Source of the DNA: Hanleya hanleyi
Taxonomy: Eukaryota > Mollusca > Polyplacophora > Lepidopleurida > Hanleyidae
Length of the DNA stretch: 64,000 nucleotides
Reading direction: 5' to 3'
Assembly: GCA_036873755.1 (NCBI GenBank)
Contig: JAVTVY010010595.1
Coordinates: 1 to 64,000 of the forward strand
Shown here: positions 19,380-32,531 of the stretch, piece after piece
Numbering within the stretch: position 1 is the first letter of the stretch
Layout: each line of letters begins with the position of its first letter
Notes under the pieces: generated by a model
What the model saw: only the letters and a program-made list of their open reading frames with translations
What the model was told of the DNA's origin: nothing
Database searches by the model: none
Translations under genes and position numbers: made by a program

Positions 19380-19545
19380 CTTCTAGCATCCTATAAGATT
19401 TTGAAAAATCCTAAAGATTCTAAAAAATCATATGAGCTTCTAAAATATAAGAGTCTGAAAAATCCTATAAGACTCTGAAAAAATCCTATTATAATAGATT
19501 CTGAAAAATCCTATAAGATTCAATCCAATAGGATTTCTAGATTAT
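19380..19545. repeat. AT-rich TCCTATAAGATTCTGAAAAA repeat
   Basis: Imperfect short repeats of AATCCTATAAGA(T/C)TCTGAAA inside the TIR transposon. Similar CCTATAGGA words recur at 35610-35785 in an intron of the phosphatase gene. Confidence 0.6.
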
Positions 19546-21303
19546 TGGAATTTTCTCACAAACTGTTACAGTAACATAACATTATAAATTAGAACTACAT
19601 GTTTACAAGTTTCAGTTATATTAATTAGCTCTGGGAATAACCCAGCTTAAAGTTGGCTGATTTGATTTCACTCAGTGACATCAAATCTCATTTCAATGAA
19701 ACCACCAAACATCAGATTTGTACTTCACATTTCAAAATAGCTACAACTGTGTAAAATATTCACATGTGGTTACTGACATATTACTCAGAAATGTGAACAT
19801 ATTTTTTGATATTTCAAAGTGATCAGTACTATGGGTTTCTATTTGAATAGAATACAGACATTAATAACACCAGTCTCTCACATATTAGATAAGAAATCTT
19901 GTTGAATTCAGATTTTATAGTCATTCCAAATCCATGATTTTATAGCAAAATTGGACAAAATGGCAAAATATTTTTAGAAGAATCAGTTCTAACATAATGT
20001 CAGCAACAAAAAAATACCCATTAAAGAATACTTTATATTATCCTCTTCATCATTATCACTAAGTATAATATATATAATTTCTGTTTCAAAAAATCTTTAT
20101 ATTCTGAACTGTCTTTGCCAAAATGAGTGGAGTTATCTGCCCTTGAAAATTTAATTGAACACTGGGGGCGCCACCAGACGATAACAATCAAAATGGCTGA
20201 CCTCTCCAACTACAGAAATCAGATGGATTTATTCCTGTTAAGCTAGAACTATGGAGGTTTGAAGAACTGTATTGCAGATGGTGATGATAGCAGCTAGTGA
20301 TATGGTAAGTAACTTATAAATATAACTAAAATTTTTCTGTTTTTCATAACTTAATAAGCAAAGAACTGGGCTGAACAGTGATGTAGACCTGAGAGTCTCA
20401 GCTATTTATGTTATCAACAAGTTTCCCTTGACATATTAAAAAATTGATATTGGCCTCAATAAATATTTTGCTATATGGACTGCAGGTTATTATAATGTAC
20501 TCCACCTTATAATTGCAGTCAAATTTAATGGGTCATGTAACATGGCGAAATATCCATATCTCTGTCCCAATATCACTTTCAGATCTATCCAGGTTGATCA
20601 AGGCAGTGTGGATTAAATGCCATTGTTATGATTGTGTGACTTGTCAGCTTGGAAACACCAGGCTTGGGGACCTCATATGAAGATTGGCATGCACCCCTGG
20701 AGGAAATCCCCTGAGGGTGAGATATTTTTATCACAAAACTGTTCAGTTCATGTCAAAACAGGTGGATTTAACTGGTTGGGGGATGGTAGCTCTAAATAAA
20801 TTATCTTGTTGTTTTGATTTTTTATTGATTCATAAATTGTATTGATTTTTTTCCTTGCAGAATGTAGAATATTCCCATACCAGATTTTTGACAAAATGGT
20901 AAAGAAATAAGTTTTAGAATATATTGATAATAAAATGTTAGCATTACCTGTTTTAGCTGCAATCAGAAAAAGTATAATCAATTATGATTAGACTTAATTT
21001 TTATCATTATAACAGGCTATATTTTCCTTGTCTATTGATTGCACTGCTCATATACCAAAGCTAAGGATCTTCACACTTCAATTGTACATTTTTACCCACA
21101 TCTTGAGAAATGAGAATATTTCATTTCATACATTTATTTCATTTAAAAAATTTAAGAATACAATTTGAAGTTAATAAGCATTTATTTGTTATTTGAAGTC
21201 TTGCATGAAGATTTAGTTGAACCAGGAATTAAAAAAAGACAAATTATCAAAATCCACATGATTGTTTCTAATGGCTTCTTTGTCAATACTTTCATAATTC
21301 CAG

Positions 21304-21759
21304 AATACAGCTGCAACAAGGAACTCGGCTCACTTCAAGCAGCCACTCGACTGATGGGAAATTTAATGAGCACACCTACATGCAGGTATGGTTGATTTCT
21401 TCATAGTGTATATTAATTGGCTAGAACATCACACAAACTGTTTATCTCCATTGTTGTATATCATGGAGTACTAAAGAAAGGATAATAGACATCTTCATCA
21501 ATCTTTTGTAAATCGTAGGGATGTGTTCCATTCTTTATCCTTTATGGTAGTCAACCTATTCAATCATCCTGAGTGTATTAAAAAAACAAAAAACAAACTG
21601 GATTGCATGTCATATGGAACCATATATACAACTGATCAGGTTTTAATTATATGCATGTATTTATCGCCACAGGCCAAGAAGTTCACAATTCAGACTGGTG
21701 GGTTTCAGCATTGGGCATGTTGGGTTACGTCCGAGTGGACCTCAGGGCAACTGAAGTAA
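21304..21759 (+). pseudogene. Two exon-like blocks inside the TIR transposon
   Basis: Block 1 (21304-21385) follows ATAATTCCAG and ends ATGCAG|GTATGG. Block 2 starts after CGCCACAG at 21673 and is open to 21759 (KKFTIQTGGFQHWACWV in one frame). AATAAA follows at about 21834 and again at 21980. The sites fit a spliced, polyadenylated transcript, either a transposon gene or a captured host fragment. No family recognised and the frame joining the blocks is ambiguous. Confidence 0.25.
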
Positions 21760-22489
21760 ACTATCCTTCGAAAGATCTGCTGCTTCAAGTTCAAGTTGGA
21801 AAAGAACACGGTCACCCTTGAATAATAATACTGCAATAAATTCTCATACCAAAGACTGCATGTAAATGCATACAAAAAAAAAAGAACTGTGCTGTATTTT
21901 GTCTCAAGGATTTGTGCTAGCGGTTTATTGTAAATATTTTATGATGTACTGTTCTGTCTCACTCTGTATTTTCTCTGAATAAAACTTTCTGTGCTCAAAT
22001 ATATATTTGTGTATTCTTTTCTGGGAAAGTAAATATCTCGTGGCTTTACATACCTTTTCATCACACGGATTTGCTATTATACTAATAAGGTACTTCAAGA
22101 GCACTTCAGAAGTGCATATGAAAGGTATCCTTCTGTAGAAGAGTGGATGAAGTGACTTGCCATATAAGGACATTGAAGTGCCTCAAATATTCTAATTAGG
22201 TACTTCAAGAGCACTTCAGAAGTGCCTATGAAGGTTACCCTTCTGTGGAAGTGTCAATGAAGTGCCTTTGCAGTACCTAATTAAAATATTTGAGGCACAC
22301 TTCTAAGTGACTTCATTGTGACTTCATTGTGACTTCAATGCCCTTATATGGCATTGCTACAAAACAATACCCACACTGCAAGCACACTTCTGACTCTGAG
22401 CCTTGCACTTCAAGGTTGAAATATGGCCACACTTCAAAGTTACTTCAAAGTTACTTCAAAGACACTTCTGGACAGTAAGGGCAGAACTC

Positions 22490-23865
22490 ACCATCGCATC
22501 ACACAACCTCACCTTCAACAGGCATATGAAAATGTGACTTTTAATGACCTTTGACCTTGACATAGATTTTTGTACATGACACATCGACTCCCTTAATGTA
22601 TCAATGGACACAAAAATCATGATTTTTAACCATTTCATGATTTCGGGGTCACAGTGACCTTGACCGTTGACCCATATTTTAGTATGTAACACATCGTGTC
22701 CCCCTAATGTATCGACAGGCACAAAAAAGTTATTTTTAATGATTTCTGGATTTTGGGGTCACAGTGGCCTTGACCTTTGACCTTGAGCTAAATTTTGGTA
22801 CACGACACATCACCCCTCAATGGACACAAAAAATCAAAATTTTTAACAATTTCATGATTTTGGGGTTACAGTGACCTTGATCTACATTTTGGTACATGAC
22901 ACATCATATCCCCCTAATGTATCTACTGACACAAAAAAAAAGTAATTTTTAATGATTTCTTGATTCTGGGGTCACAGTGACCTTGACCTAAATTTTGGTA
23001 CATGACCCATCGTCTTCCCTTAATATATCAATTGACACAAAAAATCAAGATTTTTAACAATTTCATGATTTTGGGGTTACAGTGACCTTGATTTTGGCAC
23101 ATGACAAATCATGTCCCCCTAATGTATCTACTGACAAACAAATATTTTTTAACAATTTCATGGTTTTTTGGTCACAGTGACCTTGACCTTTGACTTACAT
23201 TTTGGTATGTGACACATCATGTCCCCCTAATGTATCTACGGACACAAAAAAGGTTATTTTTAATAATTTCCTGATTTTGGGGTCACAGTGACCTTTGACC
23301 TTGACCTACTTCTTGGTATGCAACGTACACTCCTATTGAATCCACTCACAAAAAATTAGAATTTTTTTATAATTTCCTGATTTTTCGGTCACACTGACCT
23401 TCGACCTCCACCTACATTTGGTATGGAAGTTGAATCCGCTCTGATCAATGATTTCCTGATTTTTAGGCCAGAGTGACCTATGGCCTCCGATCTCGACCTC
23501 AATTTTGGTGTGCGACACATCGTCTCTACCTAGTATATCCACTCACAAAAAAATTGCAACTGTGGATAGAAAAAATTCACAGATATAGACCGGACATGAA
23601 CATTTCAGTGATTTCCTGTTTTTAGGCCAGTGACCTTTGACCTCTGACCTCGACCTTCATTTTGGTACGCAACACATGGTCTTCCCGTAGGGTATCCACT
23701 CACCAGAAATTGGAACTGTAGATAGAAAACTGTCCCAGATATAGACCGGACATGAGGGACGGATCGACAGACAGATGGACGACGGACGAACACACGGCGA
23801 AAACTGCTATCACTTAATACACCCGCCTTTTTTGCGGGCGTATAAAAATGAATTTTATTTAACAT
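22490..23865. repeat. Minisatellite with TGACCTTGACC cores (about 115-120-bp unit)
   Basis: About ten units, each with ATGATTT(C)(T)TGATTTTGGGGTCACAGTGACCTTGACC(TTTGACC), a GTACATGACACATC(A/G)T block, CCCCCTAATGTATC and GACACAAAAAA. Units decay towards the right. The block ends with a GACGGACGAACAC tract and the hairpin CCCGCCTTTTTTGCGGGCG at about 23822-23840. A second array of the same family lies inverted at 62095-63420. Each unit contains one or more AGGTCA direct repeats on the minus strand (TCAAGGTCA). Confidence 0.92.
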
Positions 23866-26153
23866 GGTGAGCAATTAGTCCCTAATGACCCAGGATTATA
23901 ATCTAATTTTTGAAAAAAAATGGAAAAAAAACTATATATATTTAATTTTTTTGTCTAGAAACTGAATTGTCTTTCAAACCATGCATGTAGGCATTATGGG
24001 CTAGGTCCTGATGCACAGCCAGATCATTTCCTTCAGCAGTTCCAGTGGTAGAAGCAAAGTACCAACCACACTATCTTTTTGGAGTGTTTGGAGGAGGTCC
24101 TAATTTTCTTAATCCAGGGTACCCTATTTGTTGTTTCACATCTGTAGAACTATCTGTTAAACAATGGATGTTTGCTCTTTCAAGTAGATAGAAAATAAAA
24201 CATACGCTGTTTAGAGTTTTTTGAGAATCAAGTTTCGAATAACTTTATAATTTTTTGTCCCTATTCACCTCACATGTCCCTATTCACCCCAGTTTACGGC
24301 ACCTTTTTCCCACCTGTTTTTGTAAAAATGGATACCCGAGCAGAAACATATTGCAGCTTTTTTCTACAAGTGGATAATTGGTATTAGCTTTCCCGTGTTC
24401 CAAGCATTATTCCAGGTGTCAGAGGTTTTTCAAACTTACAAAATATCTTCCAGCACAATTTTGTAAGAGGTGTTGTCTACAGAAGACATGCAAGCGAAAG
24501 ATGTCCATGTCCTATACATTTGTAATACCTTTGTGCACATGATCCAACTAGTGCCTACTAAGTAGGAATATGTCCTGCATAAATTCTCCCTTAAATCTGA
24601 TATATAGACTAGTTTGTAAGTTGTGCACTTGTGGGCTTGTAATTGTATCATTGTCATTCATCTCTCCCCTATCCATGTATCCATAGTCCGGCCCTTGTTC
24701 TGACTTTTGAGTCAAATTTCTTTAGCATCATTTCTGAATTCCAGTAAGTGAAAATACTTTGTCAATGTCCAGCACATATTTCTGACAATGGTCCAATTGT
24801 TTTCAATTCAGGTCAAAGTTATGGATGCATATATTTAAATGGTAAATGTTTATATATGAAATGCAACATAGTACACGATGATGGTTCACCAATTGATGCA
24901 TTAAAGAAAGACGTTGCCTTGGTCAACCTGTTGTGACACACCTTATGGCTGCAGATATACCTTCCATTGCAGGGTTGTCATTTTGATTGGTACAAATGCC
25001 ATGTACATAATTTAAATGTGACCAATCAAATTGTCTACTTCAGGAATATCACAATGTAAATTATGCAAATTAGTTCACTGAAACAGTGTGAGACATTAAA
25101 TACACTGACTGGAAAATCAGATATGAAAAACAATTAAAAACAGCCACTTGCCAATTAAGGTATATTTTTCAATTTGTGTACTGCAGTCTAGATTACATTT
25201 AATACTGGTTCATGGTTTTCACATACCTTGGTCATGAATCTACAAGTAGGCAACACAGGAATCAAGAATTGGAGGTTAAAACAAGTTAATTACTCATGCT
25301 TCATACAAACAGTAGATATAGTCTCCGGAATATTGTACATATAGGTATAACCAAGAGGTCGACTGACAGTGAGATTTAACTCAACCCCATTTTTTCCCAA
25401 AATAACTATTTTTGCATAATCGTACAGCCAATAACTTGACCCCTCTACCCCCTCCCAGTACACAAATATTTAAACATGTTCATTGCTTCAAATATAGTAC
25501 ATGCACTCGGAGTTTAATGGTACATAAGCTCTACTTCAAGGACAATAATGAAAGTTTGAGAAAAACTTAAATCAAAGATAACAGTATAAATTGAATATAG
25601 CTTTCATACACATCCTTGCATTCCAACTTTACGAGGAAATTCTTGTATTCTTTCTAAAATATACCAATGAATAAATACAACTATTTACATGTCTGTGTGT
25701 AAATACACAACATATATCCAATGAGGTAATCACAGTACATAAATATAGATAATGATAAAATTTGATATAAATTATGACTTAATAAATAAAAGTTGGCAAT
25801 CACACACATCTTCCTGTATAAATAGATCACACAAAGCATAAAATAGGTGTAGTATCATAAAGCATCAACGTTTCATTTTAACAGAAAGATTCTCATCCAA
25901 TTCATACTAATAATTGGAAGAATACATGAATAATATTACATGATATAAACAGGGCCACTCTAATATAAAACTGTGTATAACTTACTTTCCTTGGCCATCA
26001 ATAGACTCCTCTGAGAAAGAGAATAGTTTGAACGCTCAGTATTGCTTTCTTTATCACTCATATACAAAACCTTTGTGAATTAAAATATAAACTATCATCT
26101 TAATTTACTTTTCCAAATGAAGAATTTGACAATAACATGAATCTTAAACTAAC
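23866..26153. other. AT-rich non-coding stretch with a transposon terminus
   Basis: No gene recognised. The 22-bp terminus GTCCCTATTCACCCCAGTTT + AC at 24276-24297 closes a TE fragment that probably begins near 23930. A 62-codon plus frame at 24748-24936 has no motif. The rest is AT-rich. Confidence 0.55.
24276..24297 (-). repeat. Terminal motif of a DNA-transposon family (copy 2)
   Basis: Exact inverted copy of 4715-4736, outer end to the right. A second partial copy (GTCCCTATTCACC) sits 18 bp further in. Confidence 0.6.
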
Positions 26154-26414
26154 CTTTTTCCTGAAACAACTAGAACTCGTGGACTTCGAAAACCCCATCC
26201 TATTTTGTAATTGGTAAAAAATAGATCTGGGATTTGTTCCTCACATGTGTATGCCGAAATAGTACCTTGGACATCATTGGACATGCTCTCAGAGTGGCAG
26301 ACTAAATGGCATGGTTTGCATAGAATTTGTTGCGAATGGATCATGGACCGAATGAAGACAGTGCAATTGTCAACAGTGCACAGCATAGAAAAATTAATAA
26401 TCAAGCTACATTTC
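26154..26414 (-). CDS. Possible exon of an unrecognised gene
   Basis: On the minus strand an 87-codon open block is bounded by a plausible acceptor (GTTGCGCAG) and a plausible donor (GGAAAAAG|GTTAG). It reads with ordinary composition, several Cys residues (LCTVDNCTVF, LCKPCHLVCH, YTCEEQ) and a conserved-looking end (YKIGWGFRSPRVLVV). No neighbouring exon was found, so it may be an orphan exon, a retrocopy fragment or chance. Confidence 0.25.
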
Positions 26415-26429
26415 CTGCGCAACAGAACG

Positions 26430-29400
26430 GAATTTAAATAGCATTTCCCTGAACATTTTCAGTAAATTTCTTGATCACTAAGTGATAACTGTAACCAAAA
26501 AAAAATATGTCTGTTTTCAAATACAGTCTAGGAAAAATTTGAGTATATGTAGGTAAGGTCAAAAATTTTGTTTTGGGGGAAATACATTTTATTCTGATGT
26601 CCAGTGCCCCTGCCCCATGTCCAGTGTTGCTCAAGTGTAGTCCTGATTGTCCCTCTATTCGACACAGTAAAATTTCTTTAGGCGGGGAAATGTGCCAAAA
26701 TTAGCAAAAATATTCAAATTCCACGAATTCTGGCAAAATAGGTAGGCTTTTGAATCAAAAATCATACTTACTCATTGAGGAATCAACATAACTGAACATT
26801 GATTATCATAAAAACAAATTAAGAAAAAAACTTTTATTAATATTTTTTATTTATTTATTTTTTTGCTCTCTAATTTGGGAACCTCCTAACTTGAGCACAA
26901 CGTTTAATCCCTCTGATTTGAGCTGTTTGATACAAGAAAAAAGAAGCCTTTGAACACGCGATTTGTCGAAGAACAAAACATTTACCTCATAATTTTATAA
27001 ATAAGTTTGCTTGAATCTTCGGGGTTCATTTCAACTCCTTATTTCAATGTAATCATAATAATACAAAATCGGCAAACTGATATTTTCTAGCGGAGAAATG
27101 GTGTAGATTTTGACTGTCAGTTGCCGACTTCGTTCATGGAAAAATAGGAGTTCACTTGCCGTGTCTGCCGACGCACTTCGGCTTGTGCCATTTTCAAGCC
27201 AAAAACTCCGTATCTTTCTTCCAAAGTTGATGGAAAATATGTTTAATGTTGCCCTGGTAAAAATTATCAGGTAAACTAAAGCGTAAACGTTGGTGAGTTT
27301 TCCATTCTGATCTGGAACGTTTTTGTCGGGTTTACCAAGGGTAAACCCTACATTAGTATCACTCTTCGGTTTTTCTTTTTTCTTCTGCACATGTGTAGTT
27401 TTGATCTCCTGCCCGGAGACTGTTCTCATTTGATGCCCCTTACAGCATTCATGCCCCTAACAGCATTCATATACACATTTGCAATGCACGGTAGCTTGTG
27501 CATTGAATGTGATAATTGGGACATTATCCCAGTAAATTTTATCTTTCCAATTTCTATTGAATTTGCCTTTCCAATTTATTTTATCCGGTATCATATTCGT
27601 TACGGCGGCAAGGGTAGTCATTCGGCACGGAATCCATGGAAGTTTTGTTGTAAGATCACAGAGCCAACGTGGTGTTCACTTTAGATAGGGAATTGTCCTC
27701 AACACGTTTTTGATACACACAGCTGGTGGGGCTAATTTTTGTCTGAAAAGCGCCAAGTTGACTATTTCTTTTAGTCTACATACTTGGTGATAATAATCTA
27801 ATAGTGTAAAGAATCGATCAGATAAAGAATAAATCGAGGCCCACAGATAAACACGACGAGACTTACAGTGGTTCAGACCTGCCGCATTGGCTTATTTAGC
27901 ATTTTTCGGTGCATTTGCAGTCGACATTTTCTCTTGTTGCAAATTTATGACACCTTCAACCAAAATCATATTTAGACTGACTATTTCAGAATTATTTGTT
28001 GTTTAAAATAGCTAAAATTGGTTTTGGTTAAAGGTGTCCTATTTTTGTAACAAAAGAAAATCTGCATCGAATAAGCTTTAATAGTGCATAAAAATAAGAA
28101 AATAAGCCAATGTACCAACTTTGGTGCGCCATAAATCCGTTTTCGTGCATCTGCAGCCCTTCATTATTTCGTGTCTTATAATTCAGCATGTAGGCTGAAC
28201 AAAATGATCCATTTCATATCCTTTTGATAAAAGTGAAAGGTTGGCCCTACAAACCGAACAGCTTGAGGACGATTTTCTCCCTTAAATGATCACAAATATG
28301 GGACTAATAAACCCTTCTGATGCAAGTAAACCCGACATCAGTACTTTTAAGTACTTTGATTTTTATTTCTCATCGCCATGCTGGAATAACGGCACACTTT
28401 ACGGTTGTCGCAAAAACAGGCAATCTCCTGCTCAAGAGATGCGAGTATAGCTAACACTTTGATTACCATCGTCACCTCTGTGCAGAGACTGAGCGCACCG
28501 CAAATACCCGGGGTATATCTGTACAGTAGGAACATCCGGGTTAATCCATCAATCTCTTAACGTGCAACAACAACAACAGCCACGTTCCGTGTAAAAATTA
28601 CCCTTTAAATTTCGATCATTTCTTGGCAAAAAAACGTATCAATTCTCATCTGCCATCGCCCAAAAACTATACAGACTCACAACATTACAATTGTGACCAA
28701 CTAGGCAAGTTTCACAGCCTAACTCTTTCTAGTTTTCCCGCTTCTGATGTACAAAGCTTTCTGAGGTCCCCATAGCCAAGGACGATTCCAATAACCCCCT
28801 CCTCCTCCGGAGGATGGGGTTAATAAGCTAGCAGGTAAACTATTCAAACTTGACAGTACATCCATATTTCAGAGCCCATACATTAATATGATTGCTAGGC
28901 ATTACCACTATCTAATTTACATGTAAATAACAGTTACCAAATGCTTACATGTTAGTAGATAAGCCCAAAAGCTACCAATGTCTAGTAAATATGGATCAAT
29001 AGCTATAGGCCTACCAATATAATTTAGCCTCTTCTTCATCATGTTCATTCAGTAGTTATGTCTCATCAGGTAAGAAAATCTTATACTAGTTCAGCTCTAC
29101 GGTTACATTGTACCAGTTCATTAAGCTACCAATATACAGTTGATCAGTATCAAAGGTTATCAGTTTGGTAGTTTTGTCTCAACATTTATCAAGCAGCTTT
29201 AGTAACTTTTATACCTCATAATTTAACAATATCTAGTGGTTGTGCCTCAAAGTTACCATTTTAGTAGGAATGATCCACACACTTCCATTAACCTTAAGTT
29301 TTGTATTAATGCTCCATAGGTCATCTATGTCCAAAAGTTATGACTCAACAGCTATCAGCATAGCATGTAGTAGCTATGCCCCATGGGTTACCACTCTTTG

Positions 29401-32124
29401 TGCCTCAATGTCAGCCATTTGGTAGCTACATGCCATAATATTTAACTTATTACACCTGATCACTAAGTAACTAACTAATTAACAGTCTCATAAATGCTGA
29501 TTAAGAAAATATCCCAATAGGACCACACCCCTCAACTGTTGGTATTCCAGTGCATGTGTGGTAAAATTTAGTGAAGTATGGTTGTAGTCCATTTATTGAT
29601 ATATACATGTATGTACCATGTATACATGTATGTTCTTGGACAACTTGGCTATGGTTCAATCAATATGTGATAACATCATTGGTGAACAGACAAACTTACT
29701 TTGACCTAAATAAAATAGGTCAAGGTCAGTCAACTTCAATAGGGCTTGTTCGATAAGCTTCAGTGGTGTAAATCTGAATAAAGTTAGCTCTAAAGCTTCA
29801 AGATCTTGAGATATGCTAGGATTGAATCTACATTTAACATTATGATCTGGAGAAAATAGGTCAAGGTCAGTTATCTTAGATAGGTTAATGGTGCACTGCC
29901 AGCTGCATAAAGTCGTATGAATTTGGGAACTGAAAGTTGGATATAATCCTCCAAGAGGTAACATTGTGCTAACAACATGAAATATACATTTAACATATTT
30001 GACCTTGAAAAATAGGTCAATTAACCAAATACATCAATGACCTGTGGTATGCATTTTGAAAGCCTACACTTTTTCCAGAGTTGTCATTCTAACAAGTCTG
30101 ATGGACATATGGATGATACAGATGGACCATGACAATACCCTTCAGCCAAATATGGCCGAGGGGTAAAAACAACAGTACGTAAATAGTCGAGTATAGAACC
30201 CGTAGAATAAGATGGAGTATTGCTGCTTTGCCTTACATTGGCTGCATAAAGCAGGGTTGAGCACAATCACAGATGATATATATATTACAAATATGGTTAA
30301 GTATTGAGCACTAATTACATATACAAGCAAAACTCTCCCACCAATGTCAATCTCTGAAAGTGTCAAGGATTCTCATTGGCTTACCAGATATACTGCATCA
30401 TCATCTTTTCCTAAATTTGGAAGCTATCAGTCATAAATTGTTCCCAGAAACAGGAGGCATTATTCTCCACATATAGCAAAACTTGAAAACAATACCTGCT
30501 TCACAAGGTACTGCTAGACTTTGTTCAAAGTATTGGTACCCCACAACAATTGGAAATAGTGTTGCTTATTCCCCATATATAAATGTTCCTCTGTTGTATT
30601 CCAGTAATACTTGATTATCTATATCACAGACAAATGAGTCTAGCTATTCTACATGTATTTCAATATAATTACTGTAGATAATATTGTCTCCAAGAGGAAG
30701 AAGAACAAGATGCCAATGGTCTGACATGAATACCTCATGAAATATATCCCACATTATGTACAGGCTATGTACGGTAAGAAATTTCCCTAGAATATGTCAA
30801 GTTATACTTTTCAAGGATGGTACGTAAAGGGTGAAAATGCATTGCATAATAGCACACCAGGGGGATCTGTTACATCTGGGTATTTATGGCGCCAACTTCT
30901 AAGGGGCTGTAATAGCAGGATCCTATCTATTACAACAAAAATACAAGTGTGGTCCCTAATCCATCATTTCCTAAAATGAAATGTTTCTGTGTACAAGGAC
31001 ATGTGATGCCCGAGTCCTAGCTAATTTGGCACAGTTTAATTCGACCGTCGTACTCATACTTATAAACAGGTTCATTGATATACGACATGAAGGTTTTCTC
31101 TTGTTACTATAAGACTTTGATTCGATGCATGTGGTACATTTAGAAACAGAACAAAATCTATTATTAAATTCTAATATACATTATGTGAACGTGATGGGGC
31201 GAAGCCAGACTGGGATACGAACACTGAACGTACCTCTCGCTTAAGAATCTAGTGCTCTACCAAAATGAGCGAAAAGGGAATTTCATCTAGTTACCAGCTA
31301 GTACATCAGAGCACCAGATGAATGTCTCCCATTATACCACTCCCCACCTCAAAGAATAATTGACTGCTTCTCTAACCTCGAGCACAAATCATACATTTCC
31401 GGGTGGCAAGCTCAGGTTTTTGCCACGGTACCAACGTTAACGTCAAGGACGTGGAGAAGCCTGACCAGAAATGATCACTTATCCCCGAGTTTATGAATGC
31501 AGTGCTCTACTGAATGAGCTAAAGGTAAATTCCCACTTGTTACAAGCCAGTAAAAGCAAATCAGATAAAGTAATGGTTACATATTTGAGAATTATACGCT
31601 ACAATAGTACTGCACAAACAGCGCTCCATCCTACATAGTTAGACAATCACTGATAAACAAGTTGGTACTGTGTCTTTCGACACTAACCCTTCATAGTCAC
31701 TGTGTCTGTCCTTTAACTGCCATCCTGTGATAATATCCTGAGACCAGGTTAGTTTATCTCTTAGGCCATTCGGGAGATCGTGGTTAAATCTCTCATTGTC
31801 TAACTGCTCCAGAGGTCATTAAACATGATGGCGGAACGATCGCTTTCTTTGCAAAGCATTTTGCCTCTAATTCCAAAAAGAGCATGCAGCATATGTGAAA
31901 TCTTTTGTTAAATGATACATCTCTCATTCCCACATTGTTATCGCAAAAGCACAAGTTCCAGCCATCTAATTGCTGTTTTACAGAACTCAGAGACTGCGAT
32001 TCAAGGAAAGCACCCTTCAAGGTGATATCCATGTACATAAAGTCACCACTAGAAGAGTACAGATGATCATCTAGGTTGAATTTCCTGGAAATGTCTCACG
32101 AGAAACATTTAGAGAAAATTCAGA
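26430..32124. other. Long stretch without a recognised gene
   Basis: A 132-codon minus frame (27031-27429) has no motif. CCCCTTACAGCATTCATG recurs twice near 27436-27470. A GC-rich palindrome (ACCCCCTCCTCCTCCGGAGG with partner) lies at about 28793-28823. A dispersed repeat occupies 29690-30170. The last 1-2 kb presumably includes the 3' UTR and downstream region of the phosphatase gene. Confidence 0.5.
29690..30170. repeat. Dispersed AAATAGGTCAAGGTCAGT repeat
   Basis: Three internal units centred on AAATAGGTCAAGGTCAGT and CTTCAATAGG (about 29712, 29857, 30010). The block ends with ACCCTTCAGCCAAATATGGC CGAGGGGTAAAAA. The same unit recurs at 46130-46385 and a related end (TTGGCCACAATTGGCTGAGG) at 47955, so it is a dispersed family with tandem internal units. 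Confidence 0.7.
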
Positions 32125-32531
32125 CTAATGGTCACTCCCTTCTGCATTATTTCCATCAGAATGAACAGATTTTGTACTGATACTTGATGACTGCTTTACA
32201 TTTTTGTGTGGTGAAGACTTTCCAACAGGAGAATCAGGTGACTTTACACCTGACTGTAAGTTCGAAACATCCTTGTTTTCATTTGGGGGAAGATCATACT
32301 GGGATAGCGTGGAGTCCATTTTGATTGGAGAATCGCCCAATACTTTAATATCCTTCCCCTCCATATCAACCAAACGAAAAGCTTCAAGGAATTCGTTGAA
32401 GTCAATCTGTCCATCCTTGTTCTGGTCAATACTGTGAGCGAGGTCCGCCACATCTTCAGGTTTGATAGGCAGTCCAATGTGACGACTGAGAATACTACAT
32501 GCTTCAGAGAACTCATCCATGCTAATGTAAC
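32125..32531 (-). CDS. ppef: PPEF last exon (EF-hand 1 C-part, EF-hand 2, tail, stop)
   Basis: The acceptor is TTTTTTTTTTATTTTTTAG. It completes the Gly of the first EF loop, then YISMDEF; the second loop is [12 protein letters not shown], followed by [14 protein letters not shown] Ser/Lys-rich tail of about 85 residues ends in TAG at 32125-32127. Confidence 0.93.

Larger units (their letters stand above)
18969..22481. mobile_element. 3.5-kb DNA transposon with 21-bp TIRs and subterminal repeats
   Basis: Perfect TIRs CCCTTACTGTCCAGAAGTGT + C at 18969-18989 and inverted at 22461-22481. Both ends have dense subterminal repeats of ACTTCAAAGACACTTCT-type words. On the left a ~117-bp unit (CTCCTCAAAGACACTTCTTG, GGACTTCAGAGACACTTCTG) repeats two to three times up to about 19345. 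On the right, AGGTACTTCAAGAGCACTTC repeats at about 22088 and 22198. CA flanks both outer ends, a possible but weak target duplication. The interior has exon-like segments and AATAAA signals but no recognised transposase. Confidence 0.8.

Noticed and set aside
22490..23865. CRISPR-like direct repeats
   Set aside because: Units are long (about 118 bp), diverged and contiguous without unique spacers; eukaryotic minisatellite.
27031..27429. 132-codon minus frame as a gene
   Set aside because: No domain, no promoter or splice signals, composition like surrounding AT-rich DNA.
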